From Alistipes senegalensis (GTDB taxonomy: Bacteria; Bacteroidota; Bacteroidia; Bacteroidales; Rikenellaceae): a stretch of 53,260 nucleotides of DNA. Numbering within the stretch: position 1 is the first letter of the stretch; each line of letters begins with the position of its first letter. Both the position numbers and the translations under genes were made by a program. The stretch is from the NCBI GenBank assembly GCA_023665825.1, contig JAMPDE010000001.1, forward strand, positions 386,366 to 439,625. The letters are read 5' to 3'. Under the pieces are notes generated by a model. It was not told where the DNA came from. It did not search any database and saw only the letters and a list, made by a program, of their open reading frames with translations. Below, one piece after another: positions 8,126-16,241 of this stretch.

Positions 8126-9547
8126 CTATTGGGCGAGCACCAGTTTTTCGATTTCTTCCACTTGACGACGGAATGTTTTGTCCGTTTCGAGCAGATTCGA
8201 CACCGCCTTGCACGAGTGCAATACCGTCGCGTGGTTTCGGCCGCCGATAGCTGCCCCGATCGTCGTCAGGGGCGCTTTCGTGTGCTGCTTGGCCAAATAC
8301 ATGGCGATTTGGCGGGCTTGCGCGATTTCACGGGTGCGTTCGGTGGAGTTGAACCGTTGGAAATCGAGGTGCAGGTATTTGCACACCACTTCGATGATGT
8401 GGTCTATCGTAATCTCTTTCTGATAGAGTTGGACGTAGACTTTCAGAATCTCTTTTGCCAGCGAAATCGTGATTTTCCGGCCGAGAAAAGAAACGTTCGC
8501 CAGCAAGAGCGAAAGCGCACCCTCGATTTCGCGCACGTTGGCCGAAATGTTGTCGGCCAAGAATGCGACTACCTCGTCCGAGATGTCCGCGCCTAACTTT
8601 TTCGCTTTGGCACGAATGATTTTCACTTTCGTTTCGTAGTCGGGCTGACCGATTTGCGCCGAAAGTCCCCACTTGAAGCGCGTCAGCAGACGTTCTTCGA
8701 TGTCTTTCAACTCCACCGGCGGTTTGTCCGACGTCAGCACCAGCTGTTTGCCGGCGAGCTGCAGATGGTTGAAGATATTGAAAAACGCATTTTGCGTACC
8801 CGTTTTTCCCGTCAGTTCCTGAATATCGTCGATCAGCAGCACATCGATCATCTGATAGAAGTGGATGAAATCGGGGATGTCGCCTTTTTTGTAAGCGGTC
8901 TGGAATTGCGCTTGGAATTTGTTCATCGACACGTAGAGCACTTGCAGCTCCGGGTGGCGCGCCCGTACTTCGTGGCCGATGGCTTGCATGATGTGGGTCT
9001 TTCCCAATCCCGATTCTCCCCAGATATAGAGCGGGTTGAACGGGGTGTTTCCCGGTGTCACGGCGACGGACATGCCTGCGGAACGGGCCAACCGATTGCA
9101 CTCGCCCTCGATGAACGTGTCGAAAGTCAGGCCGGAGTTGAGTTGCGGGTCGATGACGATTTTCTTGACGCCCGGAATCACGAACGGATTTTTGATATTG
9201 TTCGTGTTGGTCTGGGTGTTGAACCGCGAAATGGCGGTCATGTCCGCTTCGACGGCAGCCGGCGTAAGTCCGTTCGTCGGGGCCGACGGCCGCTGGACCG
9301 CATAGTACAACTTGGTTTCGTGGCCGTAGAATTGCGAAATGATCGGACGCAGGAACGAAATGTAGTCCTTTTCGATCTTATCGTAATAGGTCTTGTTGGG
9401 AATGCACAGACGCAGCGTTGTCCCGTCGAATTTCAACGGTACGATGGGCTCGAACCACTTCTCGAACTCCTCCGACGGAATGCGGGATTTGATGGAGTCG
9501 AGGCAGTTCTGCCATATTTCGTTGTGTGTCTGTGTATTGGTGAACAT
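8126..9547 (-). CDS. dnaA: Chromosomal replication initiator DnaA
   Basis: 473-aa AAA+ ATPase that binds DnaA boxes and opens the origin. Domain I spans about residues 1-85; Walker A is GESGLGKT at 177-184; Walker B is DVLLIDDIQEL; the C-terminal domain IV carries the RNHATVLHSCKAV signature that contacts DnaA boxes. Monocistronic, with its own terminator. A DnaA-box match (9582-9590) sits in the upstream region and overlaps a weak -7 candidate, which suggests autoregulation. Confidence 0.97.
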   Translation of the reverse strand: MFTNTQTHNEIWQNCLDSIKSRIPSEEFEKWFEPIVPLKFDGTTLRLCIPNKTYYDKIEKDYISFLRPIISQFYGHETKLYYAVQRPSAPTNGLTPAAVEADMTAISRFNTQTNTNNIKNPFVIPGVKKIVIDPQLNSGLTFDTFIEGECNRLARSAGMSVAVTPGNTPFNPLYIWGESGLGKTHIMQAIGHEVRARHPELQVLYVSMNKFQAQFQTAYKKGDIPDFIHFYQMIDVLLIDDIQELTGKTGTQNAFFNIFNHLQLAGKQLVLTSDKPPVELKDIEERLLTRFKWGLSAQIGQPDYETKVKIIRAKAKKLGADISDEVVAFLADNISANVREIEGALSLLLANVSFLGRKITISLAKEILKVYVQLYQKEITIDHIIEVVCKYLHLDFQRFNSTERTREIAQARQIAMYLAKQHTKAPLTTIGAAIGGRNHATVLHSCKAVSNLLETDKTFRRQVEEIEKLVLAQ

Positions 9548-9575
9548 GGAAAAATTGCACTGAATTTCAACACCG

Positions 9576-9590
9576 CAAAGTTGTGAATAA
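9576..9590 (-). promoter_or_regulatory. Candidate dnaA promoter with DnaA box
   Basis: TGTGAATAA at 9582-9590 is the complement of TTATTCACA, a perfect match to the DnaA-box consensus TTATnCACA. It overlaps CAACTTTG (9583-9576), one base from the Bacteroidota -7 box. Only one box was found, so this is not evidence for an origin of replication. Confidence 0.4.
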
Positions 9591-9685
9591 TTTTGTTAAA
9601 ATATATCCGGATTCGAGTTGGAAAATTTCTTTTTTTCATTATAGAAAAGGGGCGATTTCGGGGCACGATTTTTTAAGTGCCTGAT

Positions 9686-9717
9686 ATTGAATAATTGATT
9701 TTTATTTCCTAAATTTG
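9686..9717 (+). promoter_or_regulatory. Promoter of the phosphohexomutase gene
   Basis: ATTG (9686-9689), 20 bp spacer, TAAATTTG (9710-9717). The spacing and -7 box match the Bacteroidota consensus. The start codon follows at 9773. Confidence 0.6.
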
Positions 9718-9772
9718 CGTATAGAAATTTTGCGAGAGGCGGAAATCAACTTATAAAAATTACTGATAGTTT

Positions 9773-11515
9773 ATGGCAAACGAATTGGAACAGGCGGTCT
9801 TGAAAAAGGCCCAGTCGTGGTTGGACGGTCATTACGACGACGCAACGAAGAAGCAGGTCAAGTACTTGATGGAGAATGATATGAAAGAGCTCGTCGAGAG
9901 CTTCTACAAGGATCTCGAATTCGGTACGGGTGGTTTGCGCGGCATCATGGGCGTGGGATCCAACCGCATGAATATCTATACGGTGGGGGCAGCTACGCAG
10001 GGTCTGGCCAATTACCTGAAAAAGAATTTCGCCGGCGAACGGATCCGCGTCGCCATCGGGCACGACAGCCGCAACAATTCGCGTTTGTTCGCCGAGCATG
10101 TCGCCGATATTTTCGCCTCGAACGATTTTACCGTTTTTCTCTTCGATGCACTGCGTCCGACGCCCGAATTGAGTTTCGCCATTCGCGAGCTCCAATGTCA
10201 TTCGGGCGTGGTCGTCACGGCTTCGCACAACCCGAAGGAGTACAACGGTTACAAGGCCTATTGGACGGACGGTGCGCAGGTTACCGCCCCCCACGACAAG
10301 AACATCATCGACGAGGTGAACAAAATCACCGACGTGAATATGATTCTGACGGGCAAGAATCCCGAAAATATCACGATTCTTGACGAACAGTTCGACGAAA
10401 TCTATCTGAATAAGGTGCACGAGTTGTCGCTTTCGCCCGAATGCGTTCGGAAGCACCACGACATGAAGATCGTTTACACGCCGATTCACGGTTCGGGCGT
10501 GCGGCTGGTGCCTGCTTCGTTGAAGAAGTTCGGGTTCACCAACGTGAAGCTGGTTCCCGAGCAGGCTGTGGTCGACGGCAACTTCCCCACTGTCGAATCG
10601 CCTAACCCCGAAGAGCGCAAAACCATGTCGATGGCCATCGACTTGGCGGCCAAAGAGGGAGCCGACCTTGTGCTGGCGACCGACCCCGACTCCGACCGCA
10701 TCGGCGTTGCCCTGCGCAACAAGAAAGGCGAGTACGTGCTCTTGAACGGCAACCAGACGCTCGTCCTGTTGATGAGCTACCAGCTGACCCGTTGGGCCGA
10801 ACTGGGCAAATTGGACGGCAAGCAGTATGTCGTCAAGACCATCGTTACCTCGCAAATGGCCAACGCTGTGGCCGATCACTTCAAGGTGAAGTGCTACGAT
10901 TGCCTGACCGGTTTCAAGTACATCGCCAAAATTATCCGCGAGAACGAAGGCAAGACCAAGTATATCGGCGGCGGCGAGGAGTCGTTCGGGTATCTCGCCG
11001 GCGATTACGTGCGCGACAAGGATGCCGTGTCGGCTTGTTCGTTGGCGGCTGAAGCGGCGGCTTGGGCGATGGATACGATGGGGCTGACGCTCTATGAGTG
11101 GTTGCAGGAGCTCTACGTGAAGTACGGCTTCTACCGCGAGGGATTGGTTTCGGTCGTCCGCAAGGGCAAGGAGGGTGCCGAGCTGATTCAGCAGATGATG
11201 GTCGACTTCCGCCAGAATCCGCCCAAAACGATTGTTGGTTCGCCGGTGGTGAAAATCAACGACTTCCTGACGCTCGAAACCACCTGCACCAAGACCGGTT
11301 CCAAGACCCCGATCGAGCAGGACAAGAGCAACGTATTGCAATGGTTTACCGAAGACGGTACGATCGTGTCGGTTCGTCCGTCGGGTACCGAGCCCAAAAT
11401 CAAGTTCTACTTCGGCGTCAAGGCTCCGCTCGCTTCGGTCGCCGACTTCGAGCAGGTGCAGGCGCAGCTCGATGCCAAAATCGAGGCCATCAAAAAGGAT
11501 TTGAAACTCGAATAG
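9773..11515 (+). CDS. Phosphoglucomutase/phosphomannomutase family (alpha-D-phosphohexomutase)
   Basis: 580-aa cytoplasmic enzyme that interconverts hexose 1- and 6-phosphates, feeding nucleotide-sugar and glycogen pathways. The phosphoserine loop is TASHNP (S151), the metal loop is DPDSDRIG, the sugar-binding loop is GGEESFG, and the phosphate-binding loop near the end is RPSGTEPKIKFY. Length fits the PgcA-like long form used for glucose rather than the shorter GlmM. Monocistronic, between its own promoter and an intrinsic terminator. Confidence 0.92.
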   Translation: MANELEQAVLKKAQSWLDGHYDDATKKQVKYLMENDMKELVESFYKDLEFGTGGLRGIMGVGSNRMNIYTVGAATQGLANYLKKNFAGERIRVAIGHDSRNNSRLFAEHVADIFASNDFTVFLFDALRPTPELSFAIRELQCHSGVVVTASHNPKEYNGYKAYWTDGAQVTAPHDKNIIDEVNKITDVNMILTGKNPENITILDEQFDEIYLNKVHELSLSPECVRKHHDMKIVYTPIHGSGVRLVPASLKKFGFTNVKLVPEQAVVDGNFPTVESPNPEERKTMSMAIDLAAKEGADLVLATDPDSDRIGVALRNKKGEYVLLNGNQTLVLLMSYQLTRWAELGKLDGKQYVVKTIVTSQMANAVADHFKVKCYDCLTGFKYIAKIIRENEGKTKYIGGGEESFGYLAGDYVRDKDAVSACSLAAEAAAWAMDTMGLTLYEWLQELYVKYGFYREGLVSVVRKGKEGAELIQQMMVDFRQNPPKTIVGSPVVKINDFLTLETTCTKTGSKTPIEQDKSNVLQWFTEDGTIVSVRPSGTEPKIKFYFGVKAPLASVADFEQVQAQLDAKIEAIKKDLKLE

Positions 11516-11543
11516 CCTCTCTCCGTATATATAATAAGGTGCG

Positions 11544-11576
11544 TTCCCGTCGTCCGAAAGGTCGGCGGGAATTTTT
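11544..11576 (+). terminator. Intrinsic terminator of the phosphohexomutase gene
   Basis: TTCCCG...CGGGAA arms with a GAAA loop (11544-11571, one internal mismatch) followed by five T residues. Confidence 0.75.
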
Positions 11577-11647
11577 GCTTCGGCCGGTGCATTCGGATGA
11601 CGGTACTACCCTGCTTTTGCGTGCCGATGAAAAAAACTTTTGCAATT

Positions 11648-11717
11648 AACTATGGAAATAGTTGTATAATTAAAATTTTAGTTTTATATTTGCATTGTGA
11701 CAACTAAAAGCATAGTT
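11648..11717 (+). promoter_or_regulatory. BlaI-type promoter with two dyad operators
   Basis: GTTG (11661-11664), 20 bp, TATATTTG (11685-11692) form a promoter. Two copies of a dyad flank it: AACTAT-N4-ATAGTT at 11648-11663 (perfect, overlapping the -33 element) and AACTAa-N4-ATAGTT at 11702-11717 (one mismatch, between start site and ATG). The copies are 54 bp apart. This is the arrangement expected for autorepression by the BlaI/MecI protein encoded just downstream (inference). Confidence 0.6.
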
Positions 11718-12104
11718 ATGAAAACTGAGCAGATAAAAAACAAACCGCAGGAATTGACCCGCGCCGAACTGGAAATCATGCAGTTGTTTTGGGCGAAAGG
11801 TCCTTCGATGGTCAACGACTTGTTGGAGGCGTTGCCCGAGCCTAAACCGGCTTACAATACGGTTTCGACCGTCGTGCGCATCCTCGAAAAAAAGGGTTTC
11901 GTGGGCCACAAGGCCTACGGAAAGACCTACGAATACTATCCCCTCGTTTCCAAAGAGGCCTACGCCAGTCGTTACATGGATACCGTGCTTGCCAATTTCT
12001 TCGGCGGGTCGTTGAGCCGGCTGGTTTCGTTCTTTTCCGAACACAAGTCCATCACGGTCGAGGAAACCGATGCTATTTTGAAAATGCTCAAAGAACGTTC
12101 GTAA
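11718..12104 (+). CDS. BlaI/MecI family transcriptional repressor
   Basis: About 128-aa winged-helix dimeric repressor. The LTRAELEIMQLFW N-terminus and the AYNTVSTVVRILEKKGFVGHKAYGK recognition-helix region are diagnostic. I chose the ATG at 11718; an in-frame GTG at 11697 lies 4 bp after the -7 box and would give a leaderless mRNA with 7 extra residues. It partners the M56 sensor protease encoded 1 bp downstream, which would inactivate it after a signal. The target genes besides its own operon are unknown; the frameshifted beta-lactamase at 1.4-2.3 kb has no matching dyad. Confidence 0.9.
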   Translation: MKTEQIKNKPQELTRAELEIMQLFWAKGPSMVNDLLEALPEPKPAYNTVSTVVRILEKKGFVGHKAYGKTYEYYPLVSKEAYASRYMDTVLANFFGGSLSRLVSFFSEHKSITVEETDAILKMLKERS

Positions 12105-12105
12105 A

Positions 12106-13911
12106 ATGAAATCGCCTTACCTATATATATTGGAGGTCGTTTTGTGCAGCGGCGCGTTGGCACTTTTGTACAAATGCTGCTTCGAGCGGCGGATTCCGTT
12201 CGGTGCGAGCCGTGCCTATTTGCTTGCCGCCGTGTTGCTTTCGGCCGTGATTCCGGCTTTGCACATTCCCGTCTACCCTGCTGCTCCGGCAGCAGTCCTC
12301 CCCGTGACCGGAGGTATGGCGGTGGCGGATTGGCCGGAAATGGAACCGCTTGCTACCGTTCCCGTAGTCGAAGCGATACCGGCGGTGGACGGATTGCGTC
12401 TGTTGTCCGATGCTGCCTGTGTCATTTATGTCGGTGCAGCGGTCGTTCTGTTTGCGTTGTTTCTTGTGCGGCTCGTTGCTATCGGTCGTCTGCGGCGTCG
12501 GGCTCGACTGACCGATTGTCGCGATTACGTCTTGGCCGAACATGCCGCTGTCCGCACACCTTTTTCCTTTTTGCGAACCGTCTATTTGGGCGACAGTTTC
12601 GAGGGGCGGCGTCGGGCGATCGTTTTGCGGCATGAAGCAAGCCACGTGCGGCATGGCCATTCGGCCGAACGCATCGCGATGGAGTTGATGCTCTGCCTGT
12701 TGTGGTTCAACCCGTTCGCTTGGATCGCTGCACGGTGGTTGCGCGAGGTACAGGAATGGGAAGCCGACCGCGACGTCTTGAACGACGGTTGCGATTTGAC
12801 GGAATATCGTATGACTTTGTTCTCTCAACTCTTCGGTTATAATCCGGATATGACCTGCGGGTTGAGCCATTCATTCACTAAAAACCGATTTATCATGATG
12901 ACACGTAACAAATGGGGGCGTTTCGCCGGTTGGCGGCTCGCCGCCGCTCTGCCCGTCGTGGGCGGAATGCTTTGCCTATGCGCTTTCACGACGCGCGAGG
13001 CCGATACGACCGATAACAAAACTGCTGTCGTGCACATTGCTTCCGACGGTTCGATGATGTTCAACGGCCAGCCGATTACAAAAGAGCAGTTGACCGATTA
13101 CATCGCTGCCGAACGCGAAAAACTCGCTGAATCCGAACGGTCGGAGATGACCGTGAAAATCATTTCTGAGCCTGCGGAAACGGCGAACCCGCAGATTTTC
13201 GTTGGGGCGGATGGTGCGGTTTCGCTCGACGGCCGGGCCGTGACGCTCGATGAACTCGAATCGAACCTCAAAGCATTGCGCGCAACGCTTTCGCCGCAGG
13301 AAATCGCGGATCTGTGCGTCGACCTGACGGGCTCCGCTTCGACGCCGATGATTACGATTGCCGAAGTGAAAAACGTGCTGCGGCGGGTGCCGTTGCTGAA
13401 ACTCCGTTACCGTAGCGGGGAGCATTCCGTAGCGCGGATGCTGACGCCTCTGCCGACAACCGATGAAACGGCGAAAGTGAAGGTCGTCGATTTCGTGGCC
13501 AAAGAACGGAATTGCTTGCAAATCGCGCTCAACAACAAGGGAGAGCTCATCTTGACCGGCGGCTATACGTCCGGTGTCGATTCGCCGACGGATTTGGCCG
13601 AACGGGTTGCCGATTTCGTATCGGGAAAGGCGGGCAATGCCGAGCGCGAAACGAAATCATTCGAGCTGCCCGACGGTCGGACGGTCGATTATCCGGTCAG
13701 TCGGGGTGTCGTTTATTTGGCGACCGATTCCCGAACGCCTTACGACAGCTTCCTTGCGGCGCAGCAGGCTATTACGGCCGGTTTCAATAAGGTGCGCGGT
13801 GCGGTTGCACAGGAGTGGTTCGATAAGGATTTCGCTTCGGTGAGCGATGCCGAACGCCGAGCGGTCAATCGGGCCGTTCCGATCATGGTCGTCGAAGCGG
13901 AACGGCAATAG
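12106..13911 (+). CDS. BlaR1-like M56 sensor metallopeptidase with ExbD-like C-terminal region
   Basis: 601-aa membrane protein. Hydrophobic segments at about 6-25, 38-57, 102-126 and 278-296. Between the last two lies the cytoplasmic zinc protease: HEASH at 176-180 and WLREVQEWEADRDVL at 211-225 with the downstream ligand. In BlaR1/MecR1 this domain cleaves the partner BlaI. The C-terminal sensor is not a penicillin-binding domain. Residues about 303-350 and 360-436 resemble ExbD/TolR periplasmic repeats (GSMMFNGQPITKEQL; GAVSLDGRAVTLDELESNL), and 456-601 match the distinctive C-terminal extension of Bacteroidota ExbD (PVSRGVVYLATDSRTPYDSF, ending VPIMVVEAE). It likely senses an envelope signal other than a beta-lactam. 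Cotranscribed with the repressor; terminator follows. Confidence 0.85.
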   Translation: MKSPYLYILEVVLCSGALALLYKCCFERRIPFGASRAYLLAAVLLSAVIPALHIPVYPAAPAAVLPVTGGMAVADWPEMEPLATVPVVEAIPAVDGLRLLSDAACVIYVGAAVVLFALFLVRLVAIGRLRRRARLTDCRDYVLAEHAAVRTPFSFLRTVYLGDSFEGRRRAIVLRHEASHVRHGHSAERIAMELMLCLLWFNPFAWIAARWLREVQEWEADRDVLNDGCDLTEYRMTLFSQLFGYNPDMTCGLSHSFTKNRFIMMTRNKWGRFAGWRLAAALPVVGGMLCLCAFTTREADTTDNKTAVVHIASDGSMMFNGQPITKEQLTDYIAAEREKLAESERSEMTVKIISEPAETANPQIFVGADGAVSLDGRAVTLDELESNLKALRATLSPQEIADLCVDLTGSASTPMITIAEVKNVLRRVPLLKLRYRSGEHSVARMLTPLPTTDETAKVKVVDFVAKERNCLQIALNNKGELILTGGYTSGVDSPTDLAERVADFVSGKAGNAERETKSFELPDGRTVDYPVSRGVVYLATDSRTPYDSFLAAQQAITAGFNKVRGAVAQEWFDKDFASVSDAERRAVNRAVPIMVVEAERQ

Positions 13912-13944
13912 ACGCTTGCAAACAACCGCCCGAACCATAAGCGG

Positions 13945-13985
13945 AAATCCCTGCGCTTTGAGCATGTCTCGGTGCAGGGATTTTT
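13945..13985 (+). terminator. Intrinsic terminator of the blaI-blaR1 operon
   Basis: AAATCCCTGC (13945-13954) pairs with GCAGGGATTT (13974-13983), and the 3' arm ends in a T run. Confidence 0.7.
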
Positions 13986-14012
13986 ATCGGCTCCATTTTA
14001 AGCCCGGAGCGT

Positions 14013-14044
14013 GTTGCGTTTTGAGGAACATTTTTCTAAATTTG
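14013..14044 (+). promoter_or_regulatory. Promoter of the cupin gene
   Basis: GTTG (14013-14016), 20 bp, TAAATTTG (14037-14044). The ATG is 47 bp downstream. Confidence 0.55.
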
Positions 14045-14090
14045 TCGTTGATGTCCCGTTGGGCAGCAACCTATTCGTTTGGCGATTGAT

Positions 14091-14594
14091 ATGGCAACCA
14101 TTATCCGAAAGCGGGAGCGGGATTACCGACCCAATCCGAATAAAATCGACGGATTCCGCATCTTGACCGATATTTCGCGTGTGAAAAAGGGGATCGATCC
14201 TCGATATTTGAATTTCGATTTGCGGCAGTTGCCTCCGGGTCAGTATTGTGCAGCCTATCATTTCCACCGTTATGCCGAAGAGTTGTTTCTGATTTTGTCC
14301 GGTTCGGCGACGCTGCGGACACCCGACGGGCTTGAAATCGTCGATGAGGGCGATATTCTGTTTTTTGAGGCGGGCGAAGCCGGCGCGCATCAACTCTACA
14401 ACCATACCGATGCACCTTGCACCTATCTCGATATGCGGTCGTACATAGGCCACGATGTATGCGAATATCCCGATTCGGACAAAATCATTCTTGTGCCGAA
14501 TGGCGAGACATTCCGCCGCAACGAACAGCATCCCTATTTCGACGGCGAAACGGATGTGGATCAAATATGGAACGATTTGAGAAAAGACGAATAA
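14091..14594 (+). CDS. Cupin domain protein
   Basis: 167-aa soluble protein with a single cupin beta-barrel. The first metal motif is seen as FHRYAEELFLILSGSATL, the second as GEAGAHQLYNH, so three histidines and a glutamate are available for metal binding. Such proteins include sugar isomerases, dioxygenases and sugar-binding regulators; the substrate is unknown. The ATG at 14091 is used; an in-frame TTG at 14079 is less likely. It converges on mazG with an 11-bp gap. Confidence 0.75.
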   Translation: MATIIRKRERDYRPNPNKIDGFRILTDISRVKKGIDPRYLNFDLRQLPPGQYCAAYHFHRYAEELFLILSGSATLRTPDGLEIVDEGDILFFEAGEAGAHQLYNHTDAPCTYLDMRSYIGHDVCEYPDSDKIILVPNGETFRRNEQHPYFDGETDVDQIWNDLRKDE

Positions 14595-14605
14595 TCGCGC
14601 AATAA

Positions 14606-14938
14606 TCAGTTTCCGGCTCGCAGTTTTTCGTTCGCCTTGTGCCGCTCCTTGTCGCGTGCCGTCTTTTTCGCGAACGAGGCTTCGATAGCTTCCGTCAGGT
14701 CGACGCCCGTTTGGTTGGCCAAGCAGACCAAGACCCACAGCACGTCGGCCATCTCTTCGGCCAGATTGCACGTTTCGCCCTCCTTGAACGATTGGTCGCC
14801 GTACCGGCGTGCCATGACGCGGGCCAGCTCCCCCACTTCTTCGGTCAGCACCGCCATGTTCGTGAGTTCCGAGAAGTAGCGTACGCCGTATTCACGTATC
14901 CATGCGTCCACCCGTTGTTGCAGTTCCTTGATTTCCAT
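14606..14938 (-). CDS. MazG-like nucleotide pyrophosphohydrolase
   Basis: 110-aa all-helical NTP pyrophosphatase domain that hydrolyses nucleoside triphosphates (often non-canonical) to monophosphates. The metal site is visible as LTEEVGELARVM and NLAEEMADVLWVLVCLAN, the ExxE...ExxD pattern of the family. The short single-domain length places it with the MazG-related housecleaning enzymes rather than full-length MazG. It directly abuts the upstream O-methyltransferase stop codon. Confidence 0.85.
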   Translation of the reverse strand: MEIKELQQRVDAWIREYGVRYFSELTNMAVLTEEVGELARVMARRYGDQSFKEGETCNLAEEMADVLWVLVCLANQTGVDLTEAIEASFAKKTARDKERHKANEKLRAGN

Positions 14939-15586
14939 CTATTTCACATATATCAGATTCAGCCCGTCCCGCAGCGGAGCGATGACGTTTTCCACGCGCG
15001 GGTCGTCCGCCACCATGCGGTTGAACTCGACGAGTGCCTGCGTGTGGCGGTCGTTATGGGCGACGGGTTGCAGCACCTTGCCCGACCACAGAATGTTGTC
15101 GGCAATCAATACCGAGCCTGCGTGCACCAGCGGTTCTCCCCCGTCGTCGCCCATCAGCATCCGGTAGTAGTCGGGATATTCGCGTTTGTCGCCGTCGATG
15201 AACACGAGGTCGAACCGGCAGCCCAGCTTCGGCGCGATGTCGAGGGCCGAGCCGATATGCAGACGGATTTTCCGGCCGTGCGGCGAGCGGTCGAAATAGG
15301 ATTGCGCCAACGGTTGCAGTTCGTCGTCCACCTCTATGGTGTGCAGCACGGCATCTTTGGCCAGCCCCGCCGCCATAGATAGTGCGGAATAGCCCGTGAA
15401 CGTTCCGATTTCCAGCACCGTGCGCGGCCGTATCATCCGCACCAGCAGTTCCAGCAGCCGCCCTTGTAGGTGTCCAGACAGCATGCGCGGCGCCACCTCG
15501 CGCATGTGCGTTTCGCGGTCGAGTTCCTGCAACAGCGGGTCTTCCGGTGCCGTGTGTGCGTGCAGGTATCGTTCGAGTGCATCCAT
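14939..15586 (-). CDS. SAM-dependent O-methyltransferase (CCoAOMT-like family)
   Basis: 215-aa class I methyltransferase. Motif I is VLEIGTFTGYSALSMAAGL, followed by HTIEVDDE and the metal-binding DLVFIDGDKREYPDYY and IADNILWSGKV segments, typical of divalent-metal dependent catechol/caffeoyl-CoA-type enzymes. I chose the ATG at 15586 (MDALERYLH) because it starts 2 bp after the upstream DJ-1 stop; the longer frame overlaps that gene. The bacterial substrate is unknown. Confidence 0.88.
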   Translation of the reverse strand: MDALERYLHAHTAPEDPLLQELDRETHMREVAPRMLSGHLQGRLLELLVRMIRPRTVLEIGTFTGYSALSMAAGLAKDAVLHTIEVDDELQPLAQSYFDRSPHGRKIRLHIGSALDIAPKLGCRFDLVFIDGDKREYPDYYRMLMGDDGGEPLVHAGSVLIADNILWSGKVLQPVAHNDRHTQALVEFNRMVADDPRVENVIAPLRDGLNLIYVK

Positions 15587-15588
15587 CG

Positions 15589-16182
15589 TTATTCGCCGTA
15601 GAAACCGTGTTTGTTGAAATCGTAGAATCGGGCGATTGCTTCGGGGGTATCGGCATCGAGAGCCGCCAGACATTCCCGTGTGAATTCGAGGTAGCCCGTG
15701 CCGTTCGCCGTGACGACGTTGCCGTCCCGCACGGCCTGCCGTTCTTCGTACAACCGTTCGCCCGTGTAGTTCGCGCCGCCCCATGCTTTCAGCATTTCGA
15801 CCGTGTTGCCCGTGTGGTGCACGTCGTTCAGCCAGCCGTGCGCCGCCAAAAATCCCGTCGCATTGCAGATAGCTCCGACGATTATCTCGCGTGCGAATGC
15901 TTCGCGAACCATCGGAGCGACCGTTTCGGCTTTAGGCGTCTGCCAGTCCAAGCCACCTACCAATATCACGCCGGCGCAATCTTCCGGCAACGCGTCGATG
16001 CCGCAGTCGGGTTGTACGGTCAACCCGCCGAGCGAGTGCACGGTGCGCGCTTCCGGCGAGGCGAAAAGCACGCGGTATTTGCCTGTGTCTTCGGGCATCA
16101 GGCCGCCGCGCAGAGCCGGAGCGAGGAATGCCGCCTCCCAATCGGCGAAGTTATCGAGCAGAACGCAAATTACGGATTTCAT
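15589..16182 (-). CDS. DJ-1/PfpI family glutamine amidotransferase-like protein
   Basis: 197-aa cytoplasmic protein of the DJ-1/PfpI superfamily. The nucleophile elbow is VGAICNATG with Cys106, and the conserved early acid sits in the LLDNFADWE segment. Members act as glyoxalases, deglycases, proteases or regulators, and sequence alone does not decide. The ATG at 16182 is chosen; the frame extends further upstream but would run into the M16 gene. First of three close genes with the methyltransferase and MazG. Confidence 0.85.
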   Translation of the reverse strand: MKSVICVLLDNFADWEAAFLAPALRGGLMPEDTGKYRVLFASPEARTVHSLGGLTVQPDCGIDALPEDCAGVILVGGLDWQTPKAETVAPMVREAFAREIIVGAICNATGFLAAHGWLNDVHHTGNTVEMLKAWGGANYTGERLYEERQAVRDGNVVTANGTGYLEFTRECLAALDADTPEAIARFYDFNKHGFYGE

Positions 16183-16241
16183 CGGTCGTCGGATTTTGGG
16201 GCTGTTCGCCGCGTAAACGAGGTGCGGCCTTTTATAAAAAT

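Noticed and set aside
9548-9772. Possible replication origin next to dnaA
   Set aside because: Only one DnaA box was found, and no cluster or unwinding element is clear.
9746-11341. 531-aa open frame antisense to the phosphohexomutase gene
   Set aside because: It mirrors a well-conserved enzyme in codon register; long antisense frames are expected in GC-rich genes. No family is recognised in it.
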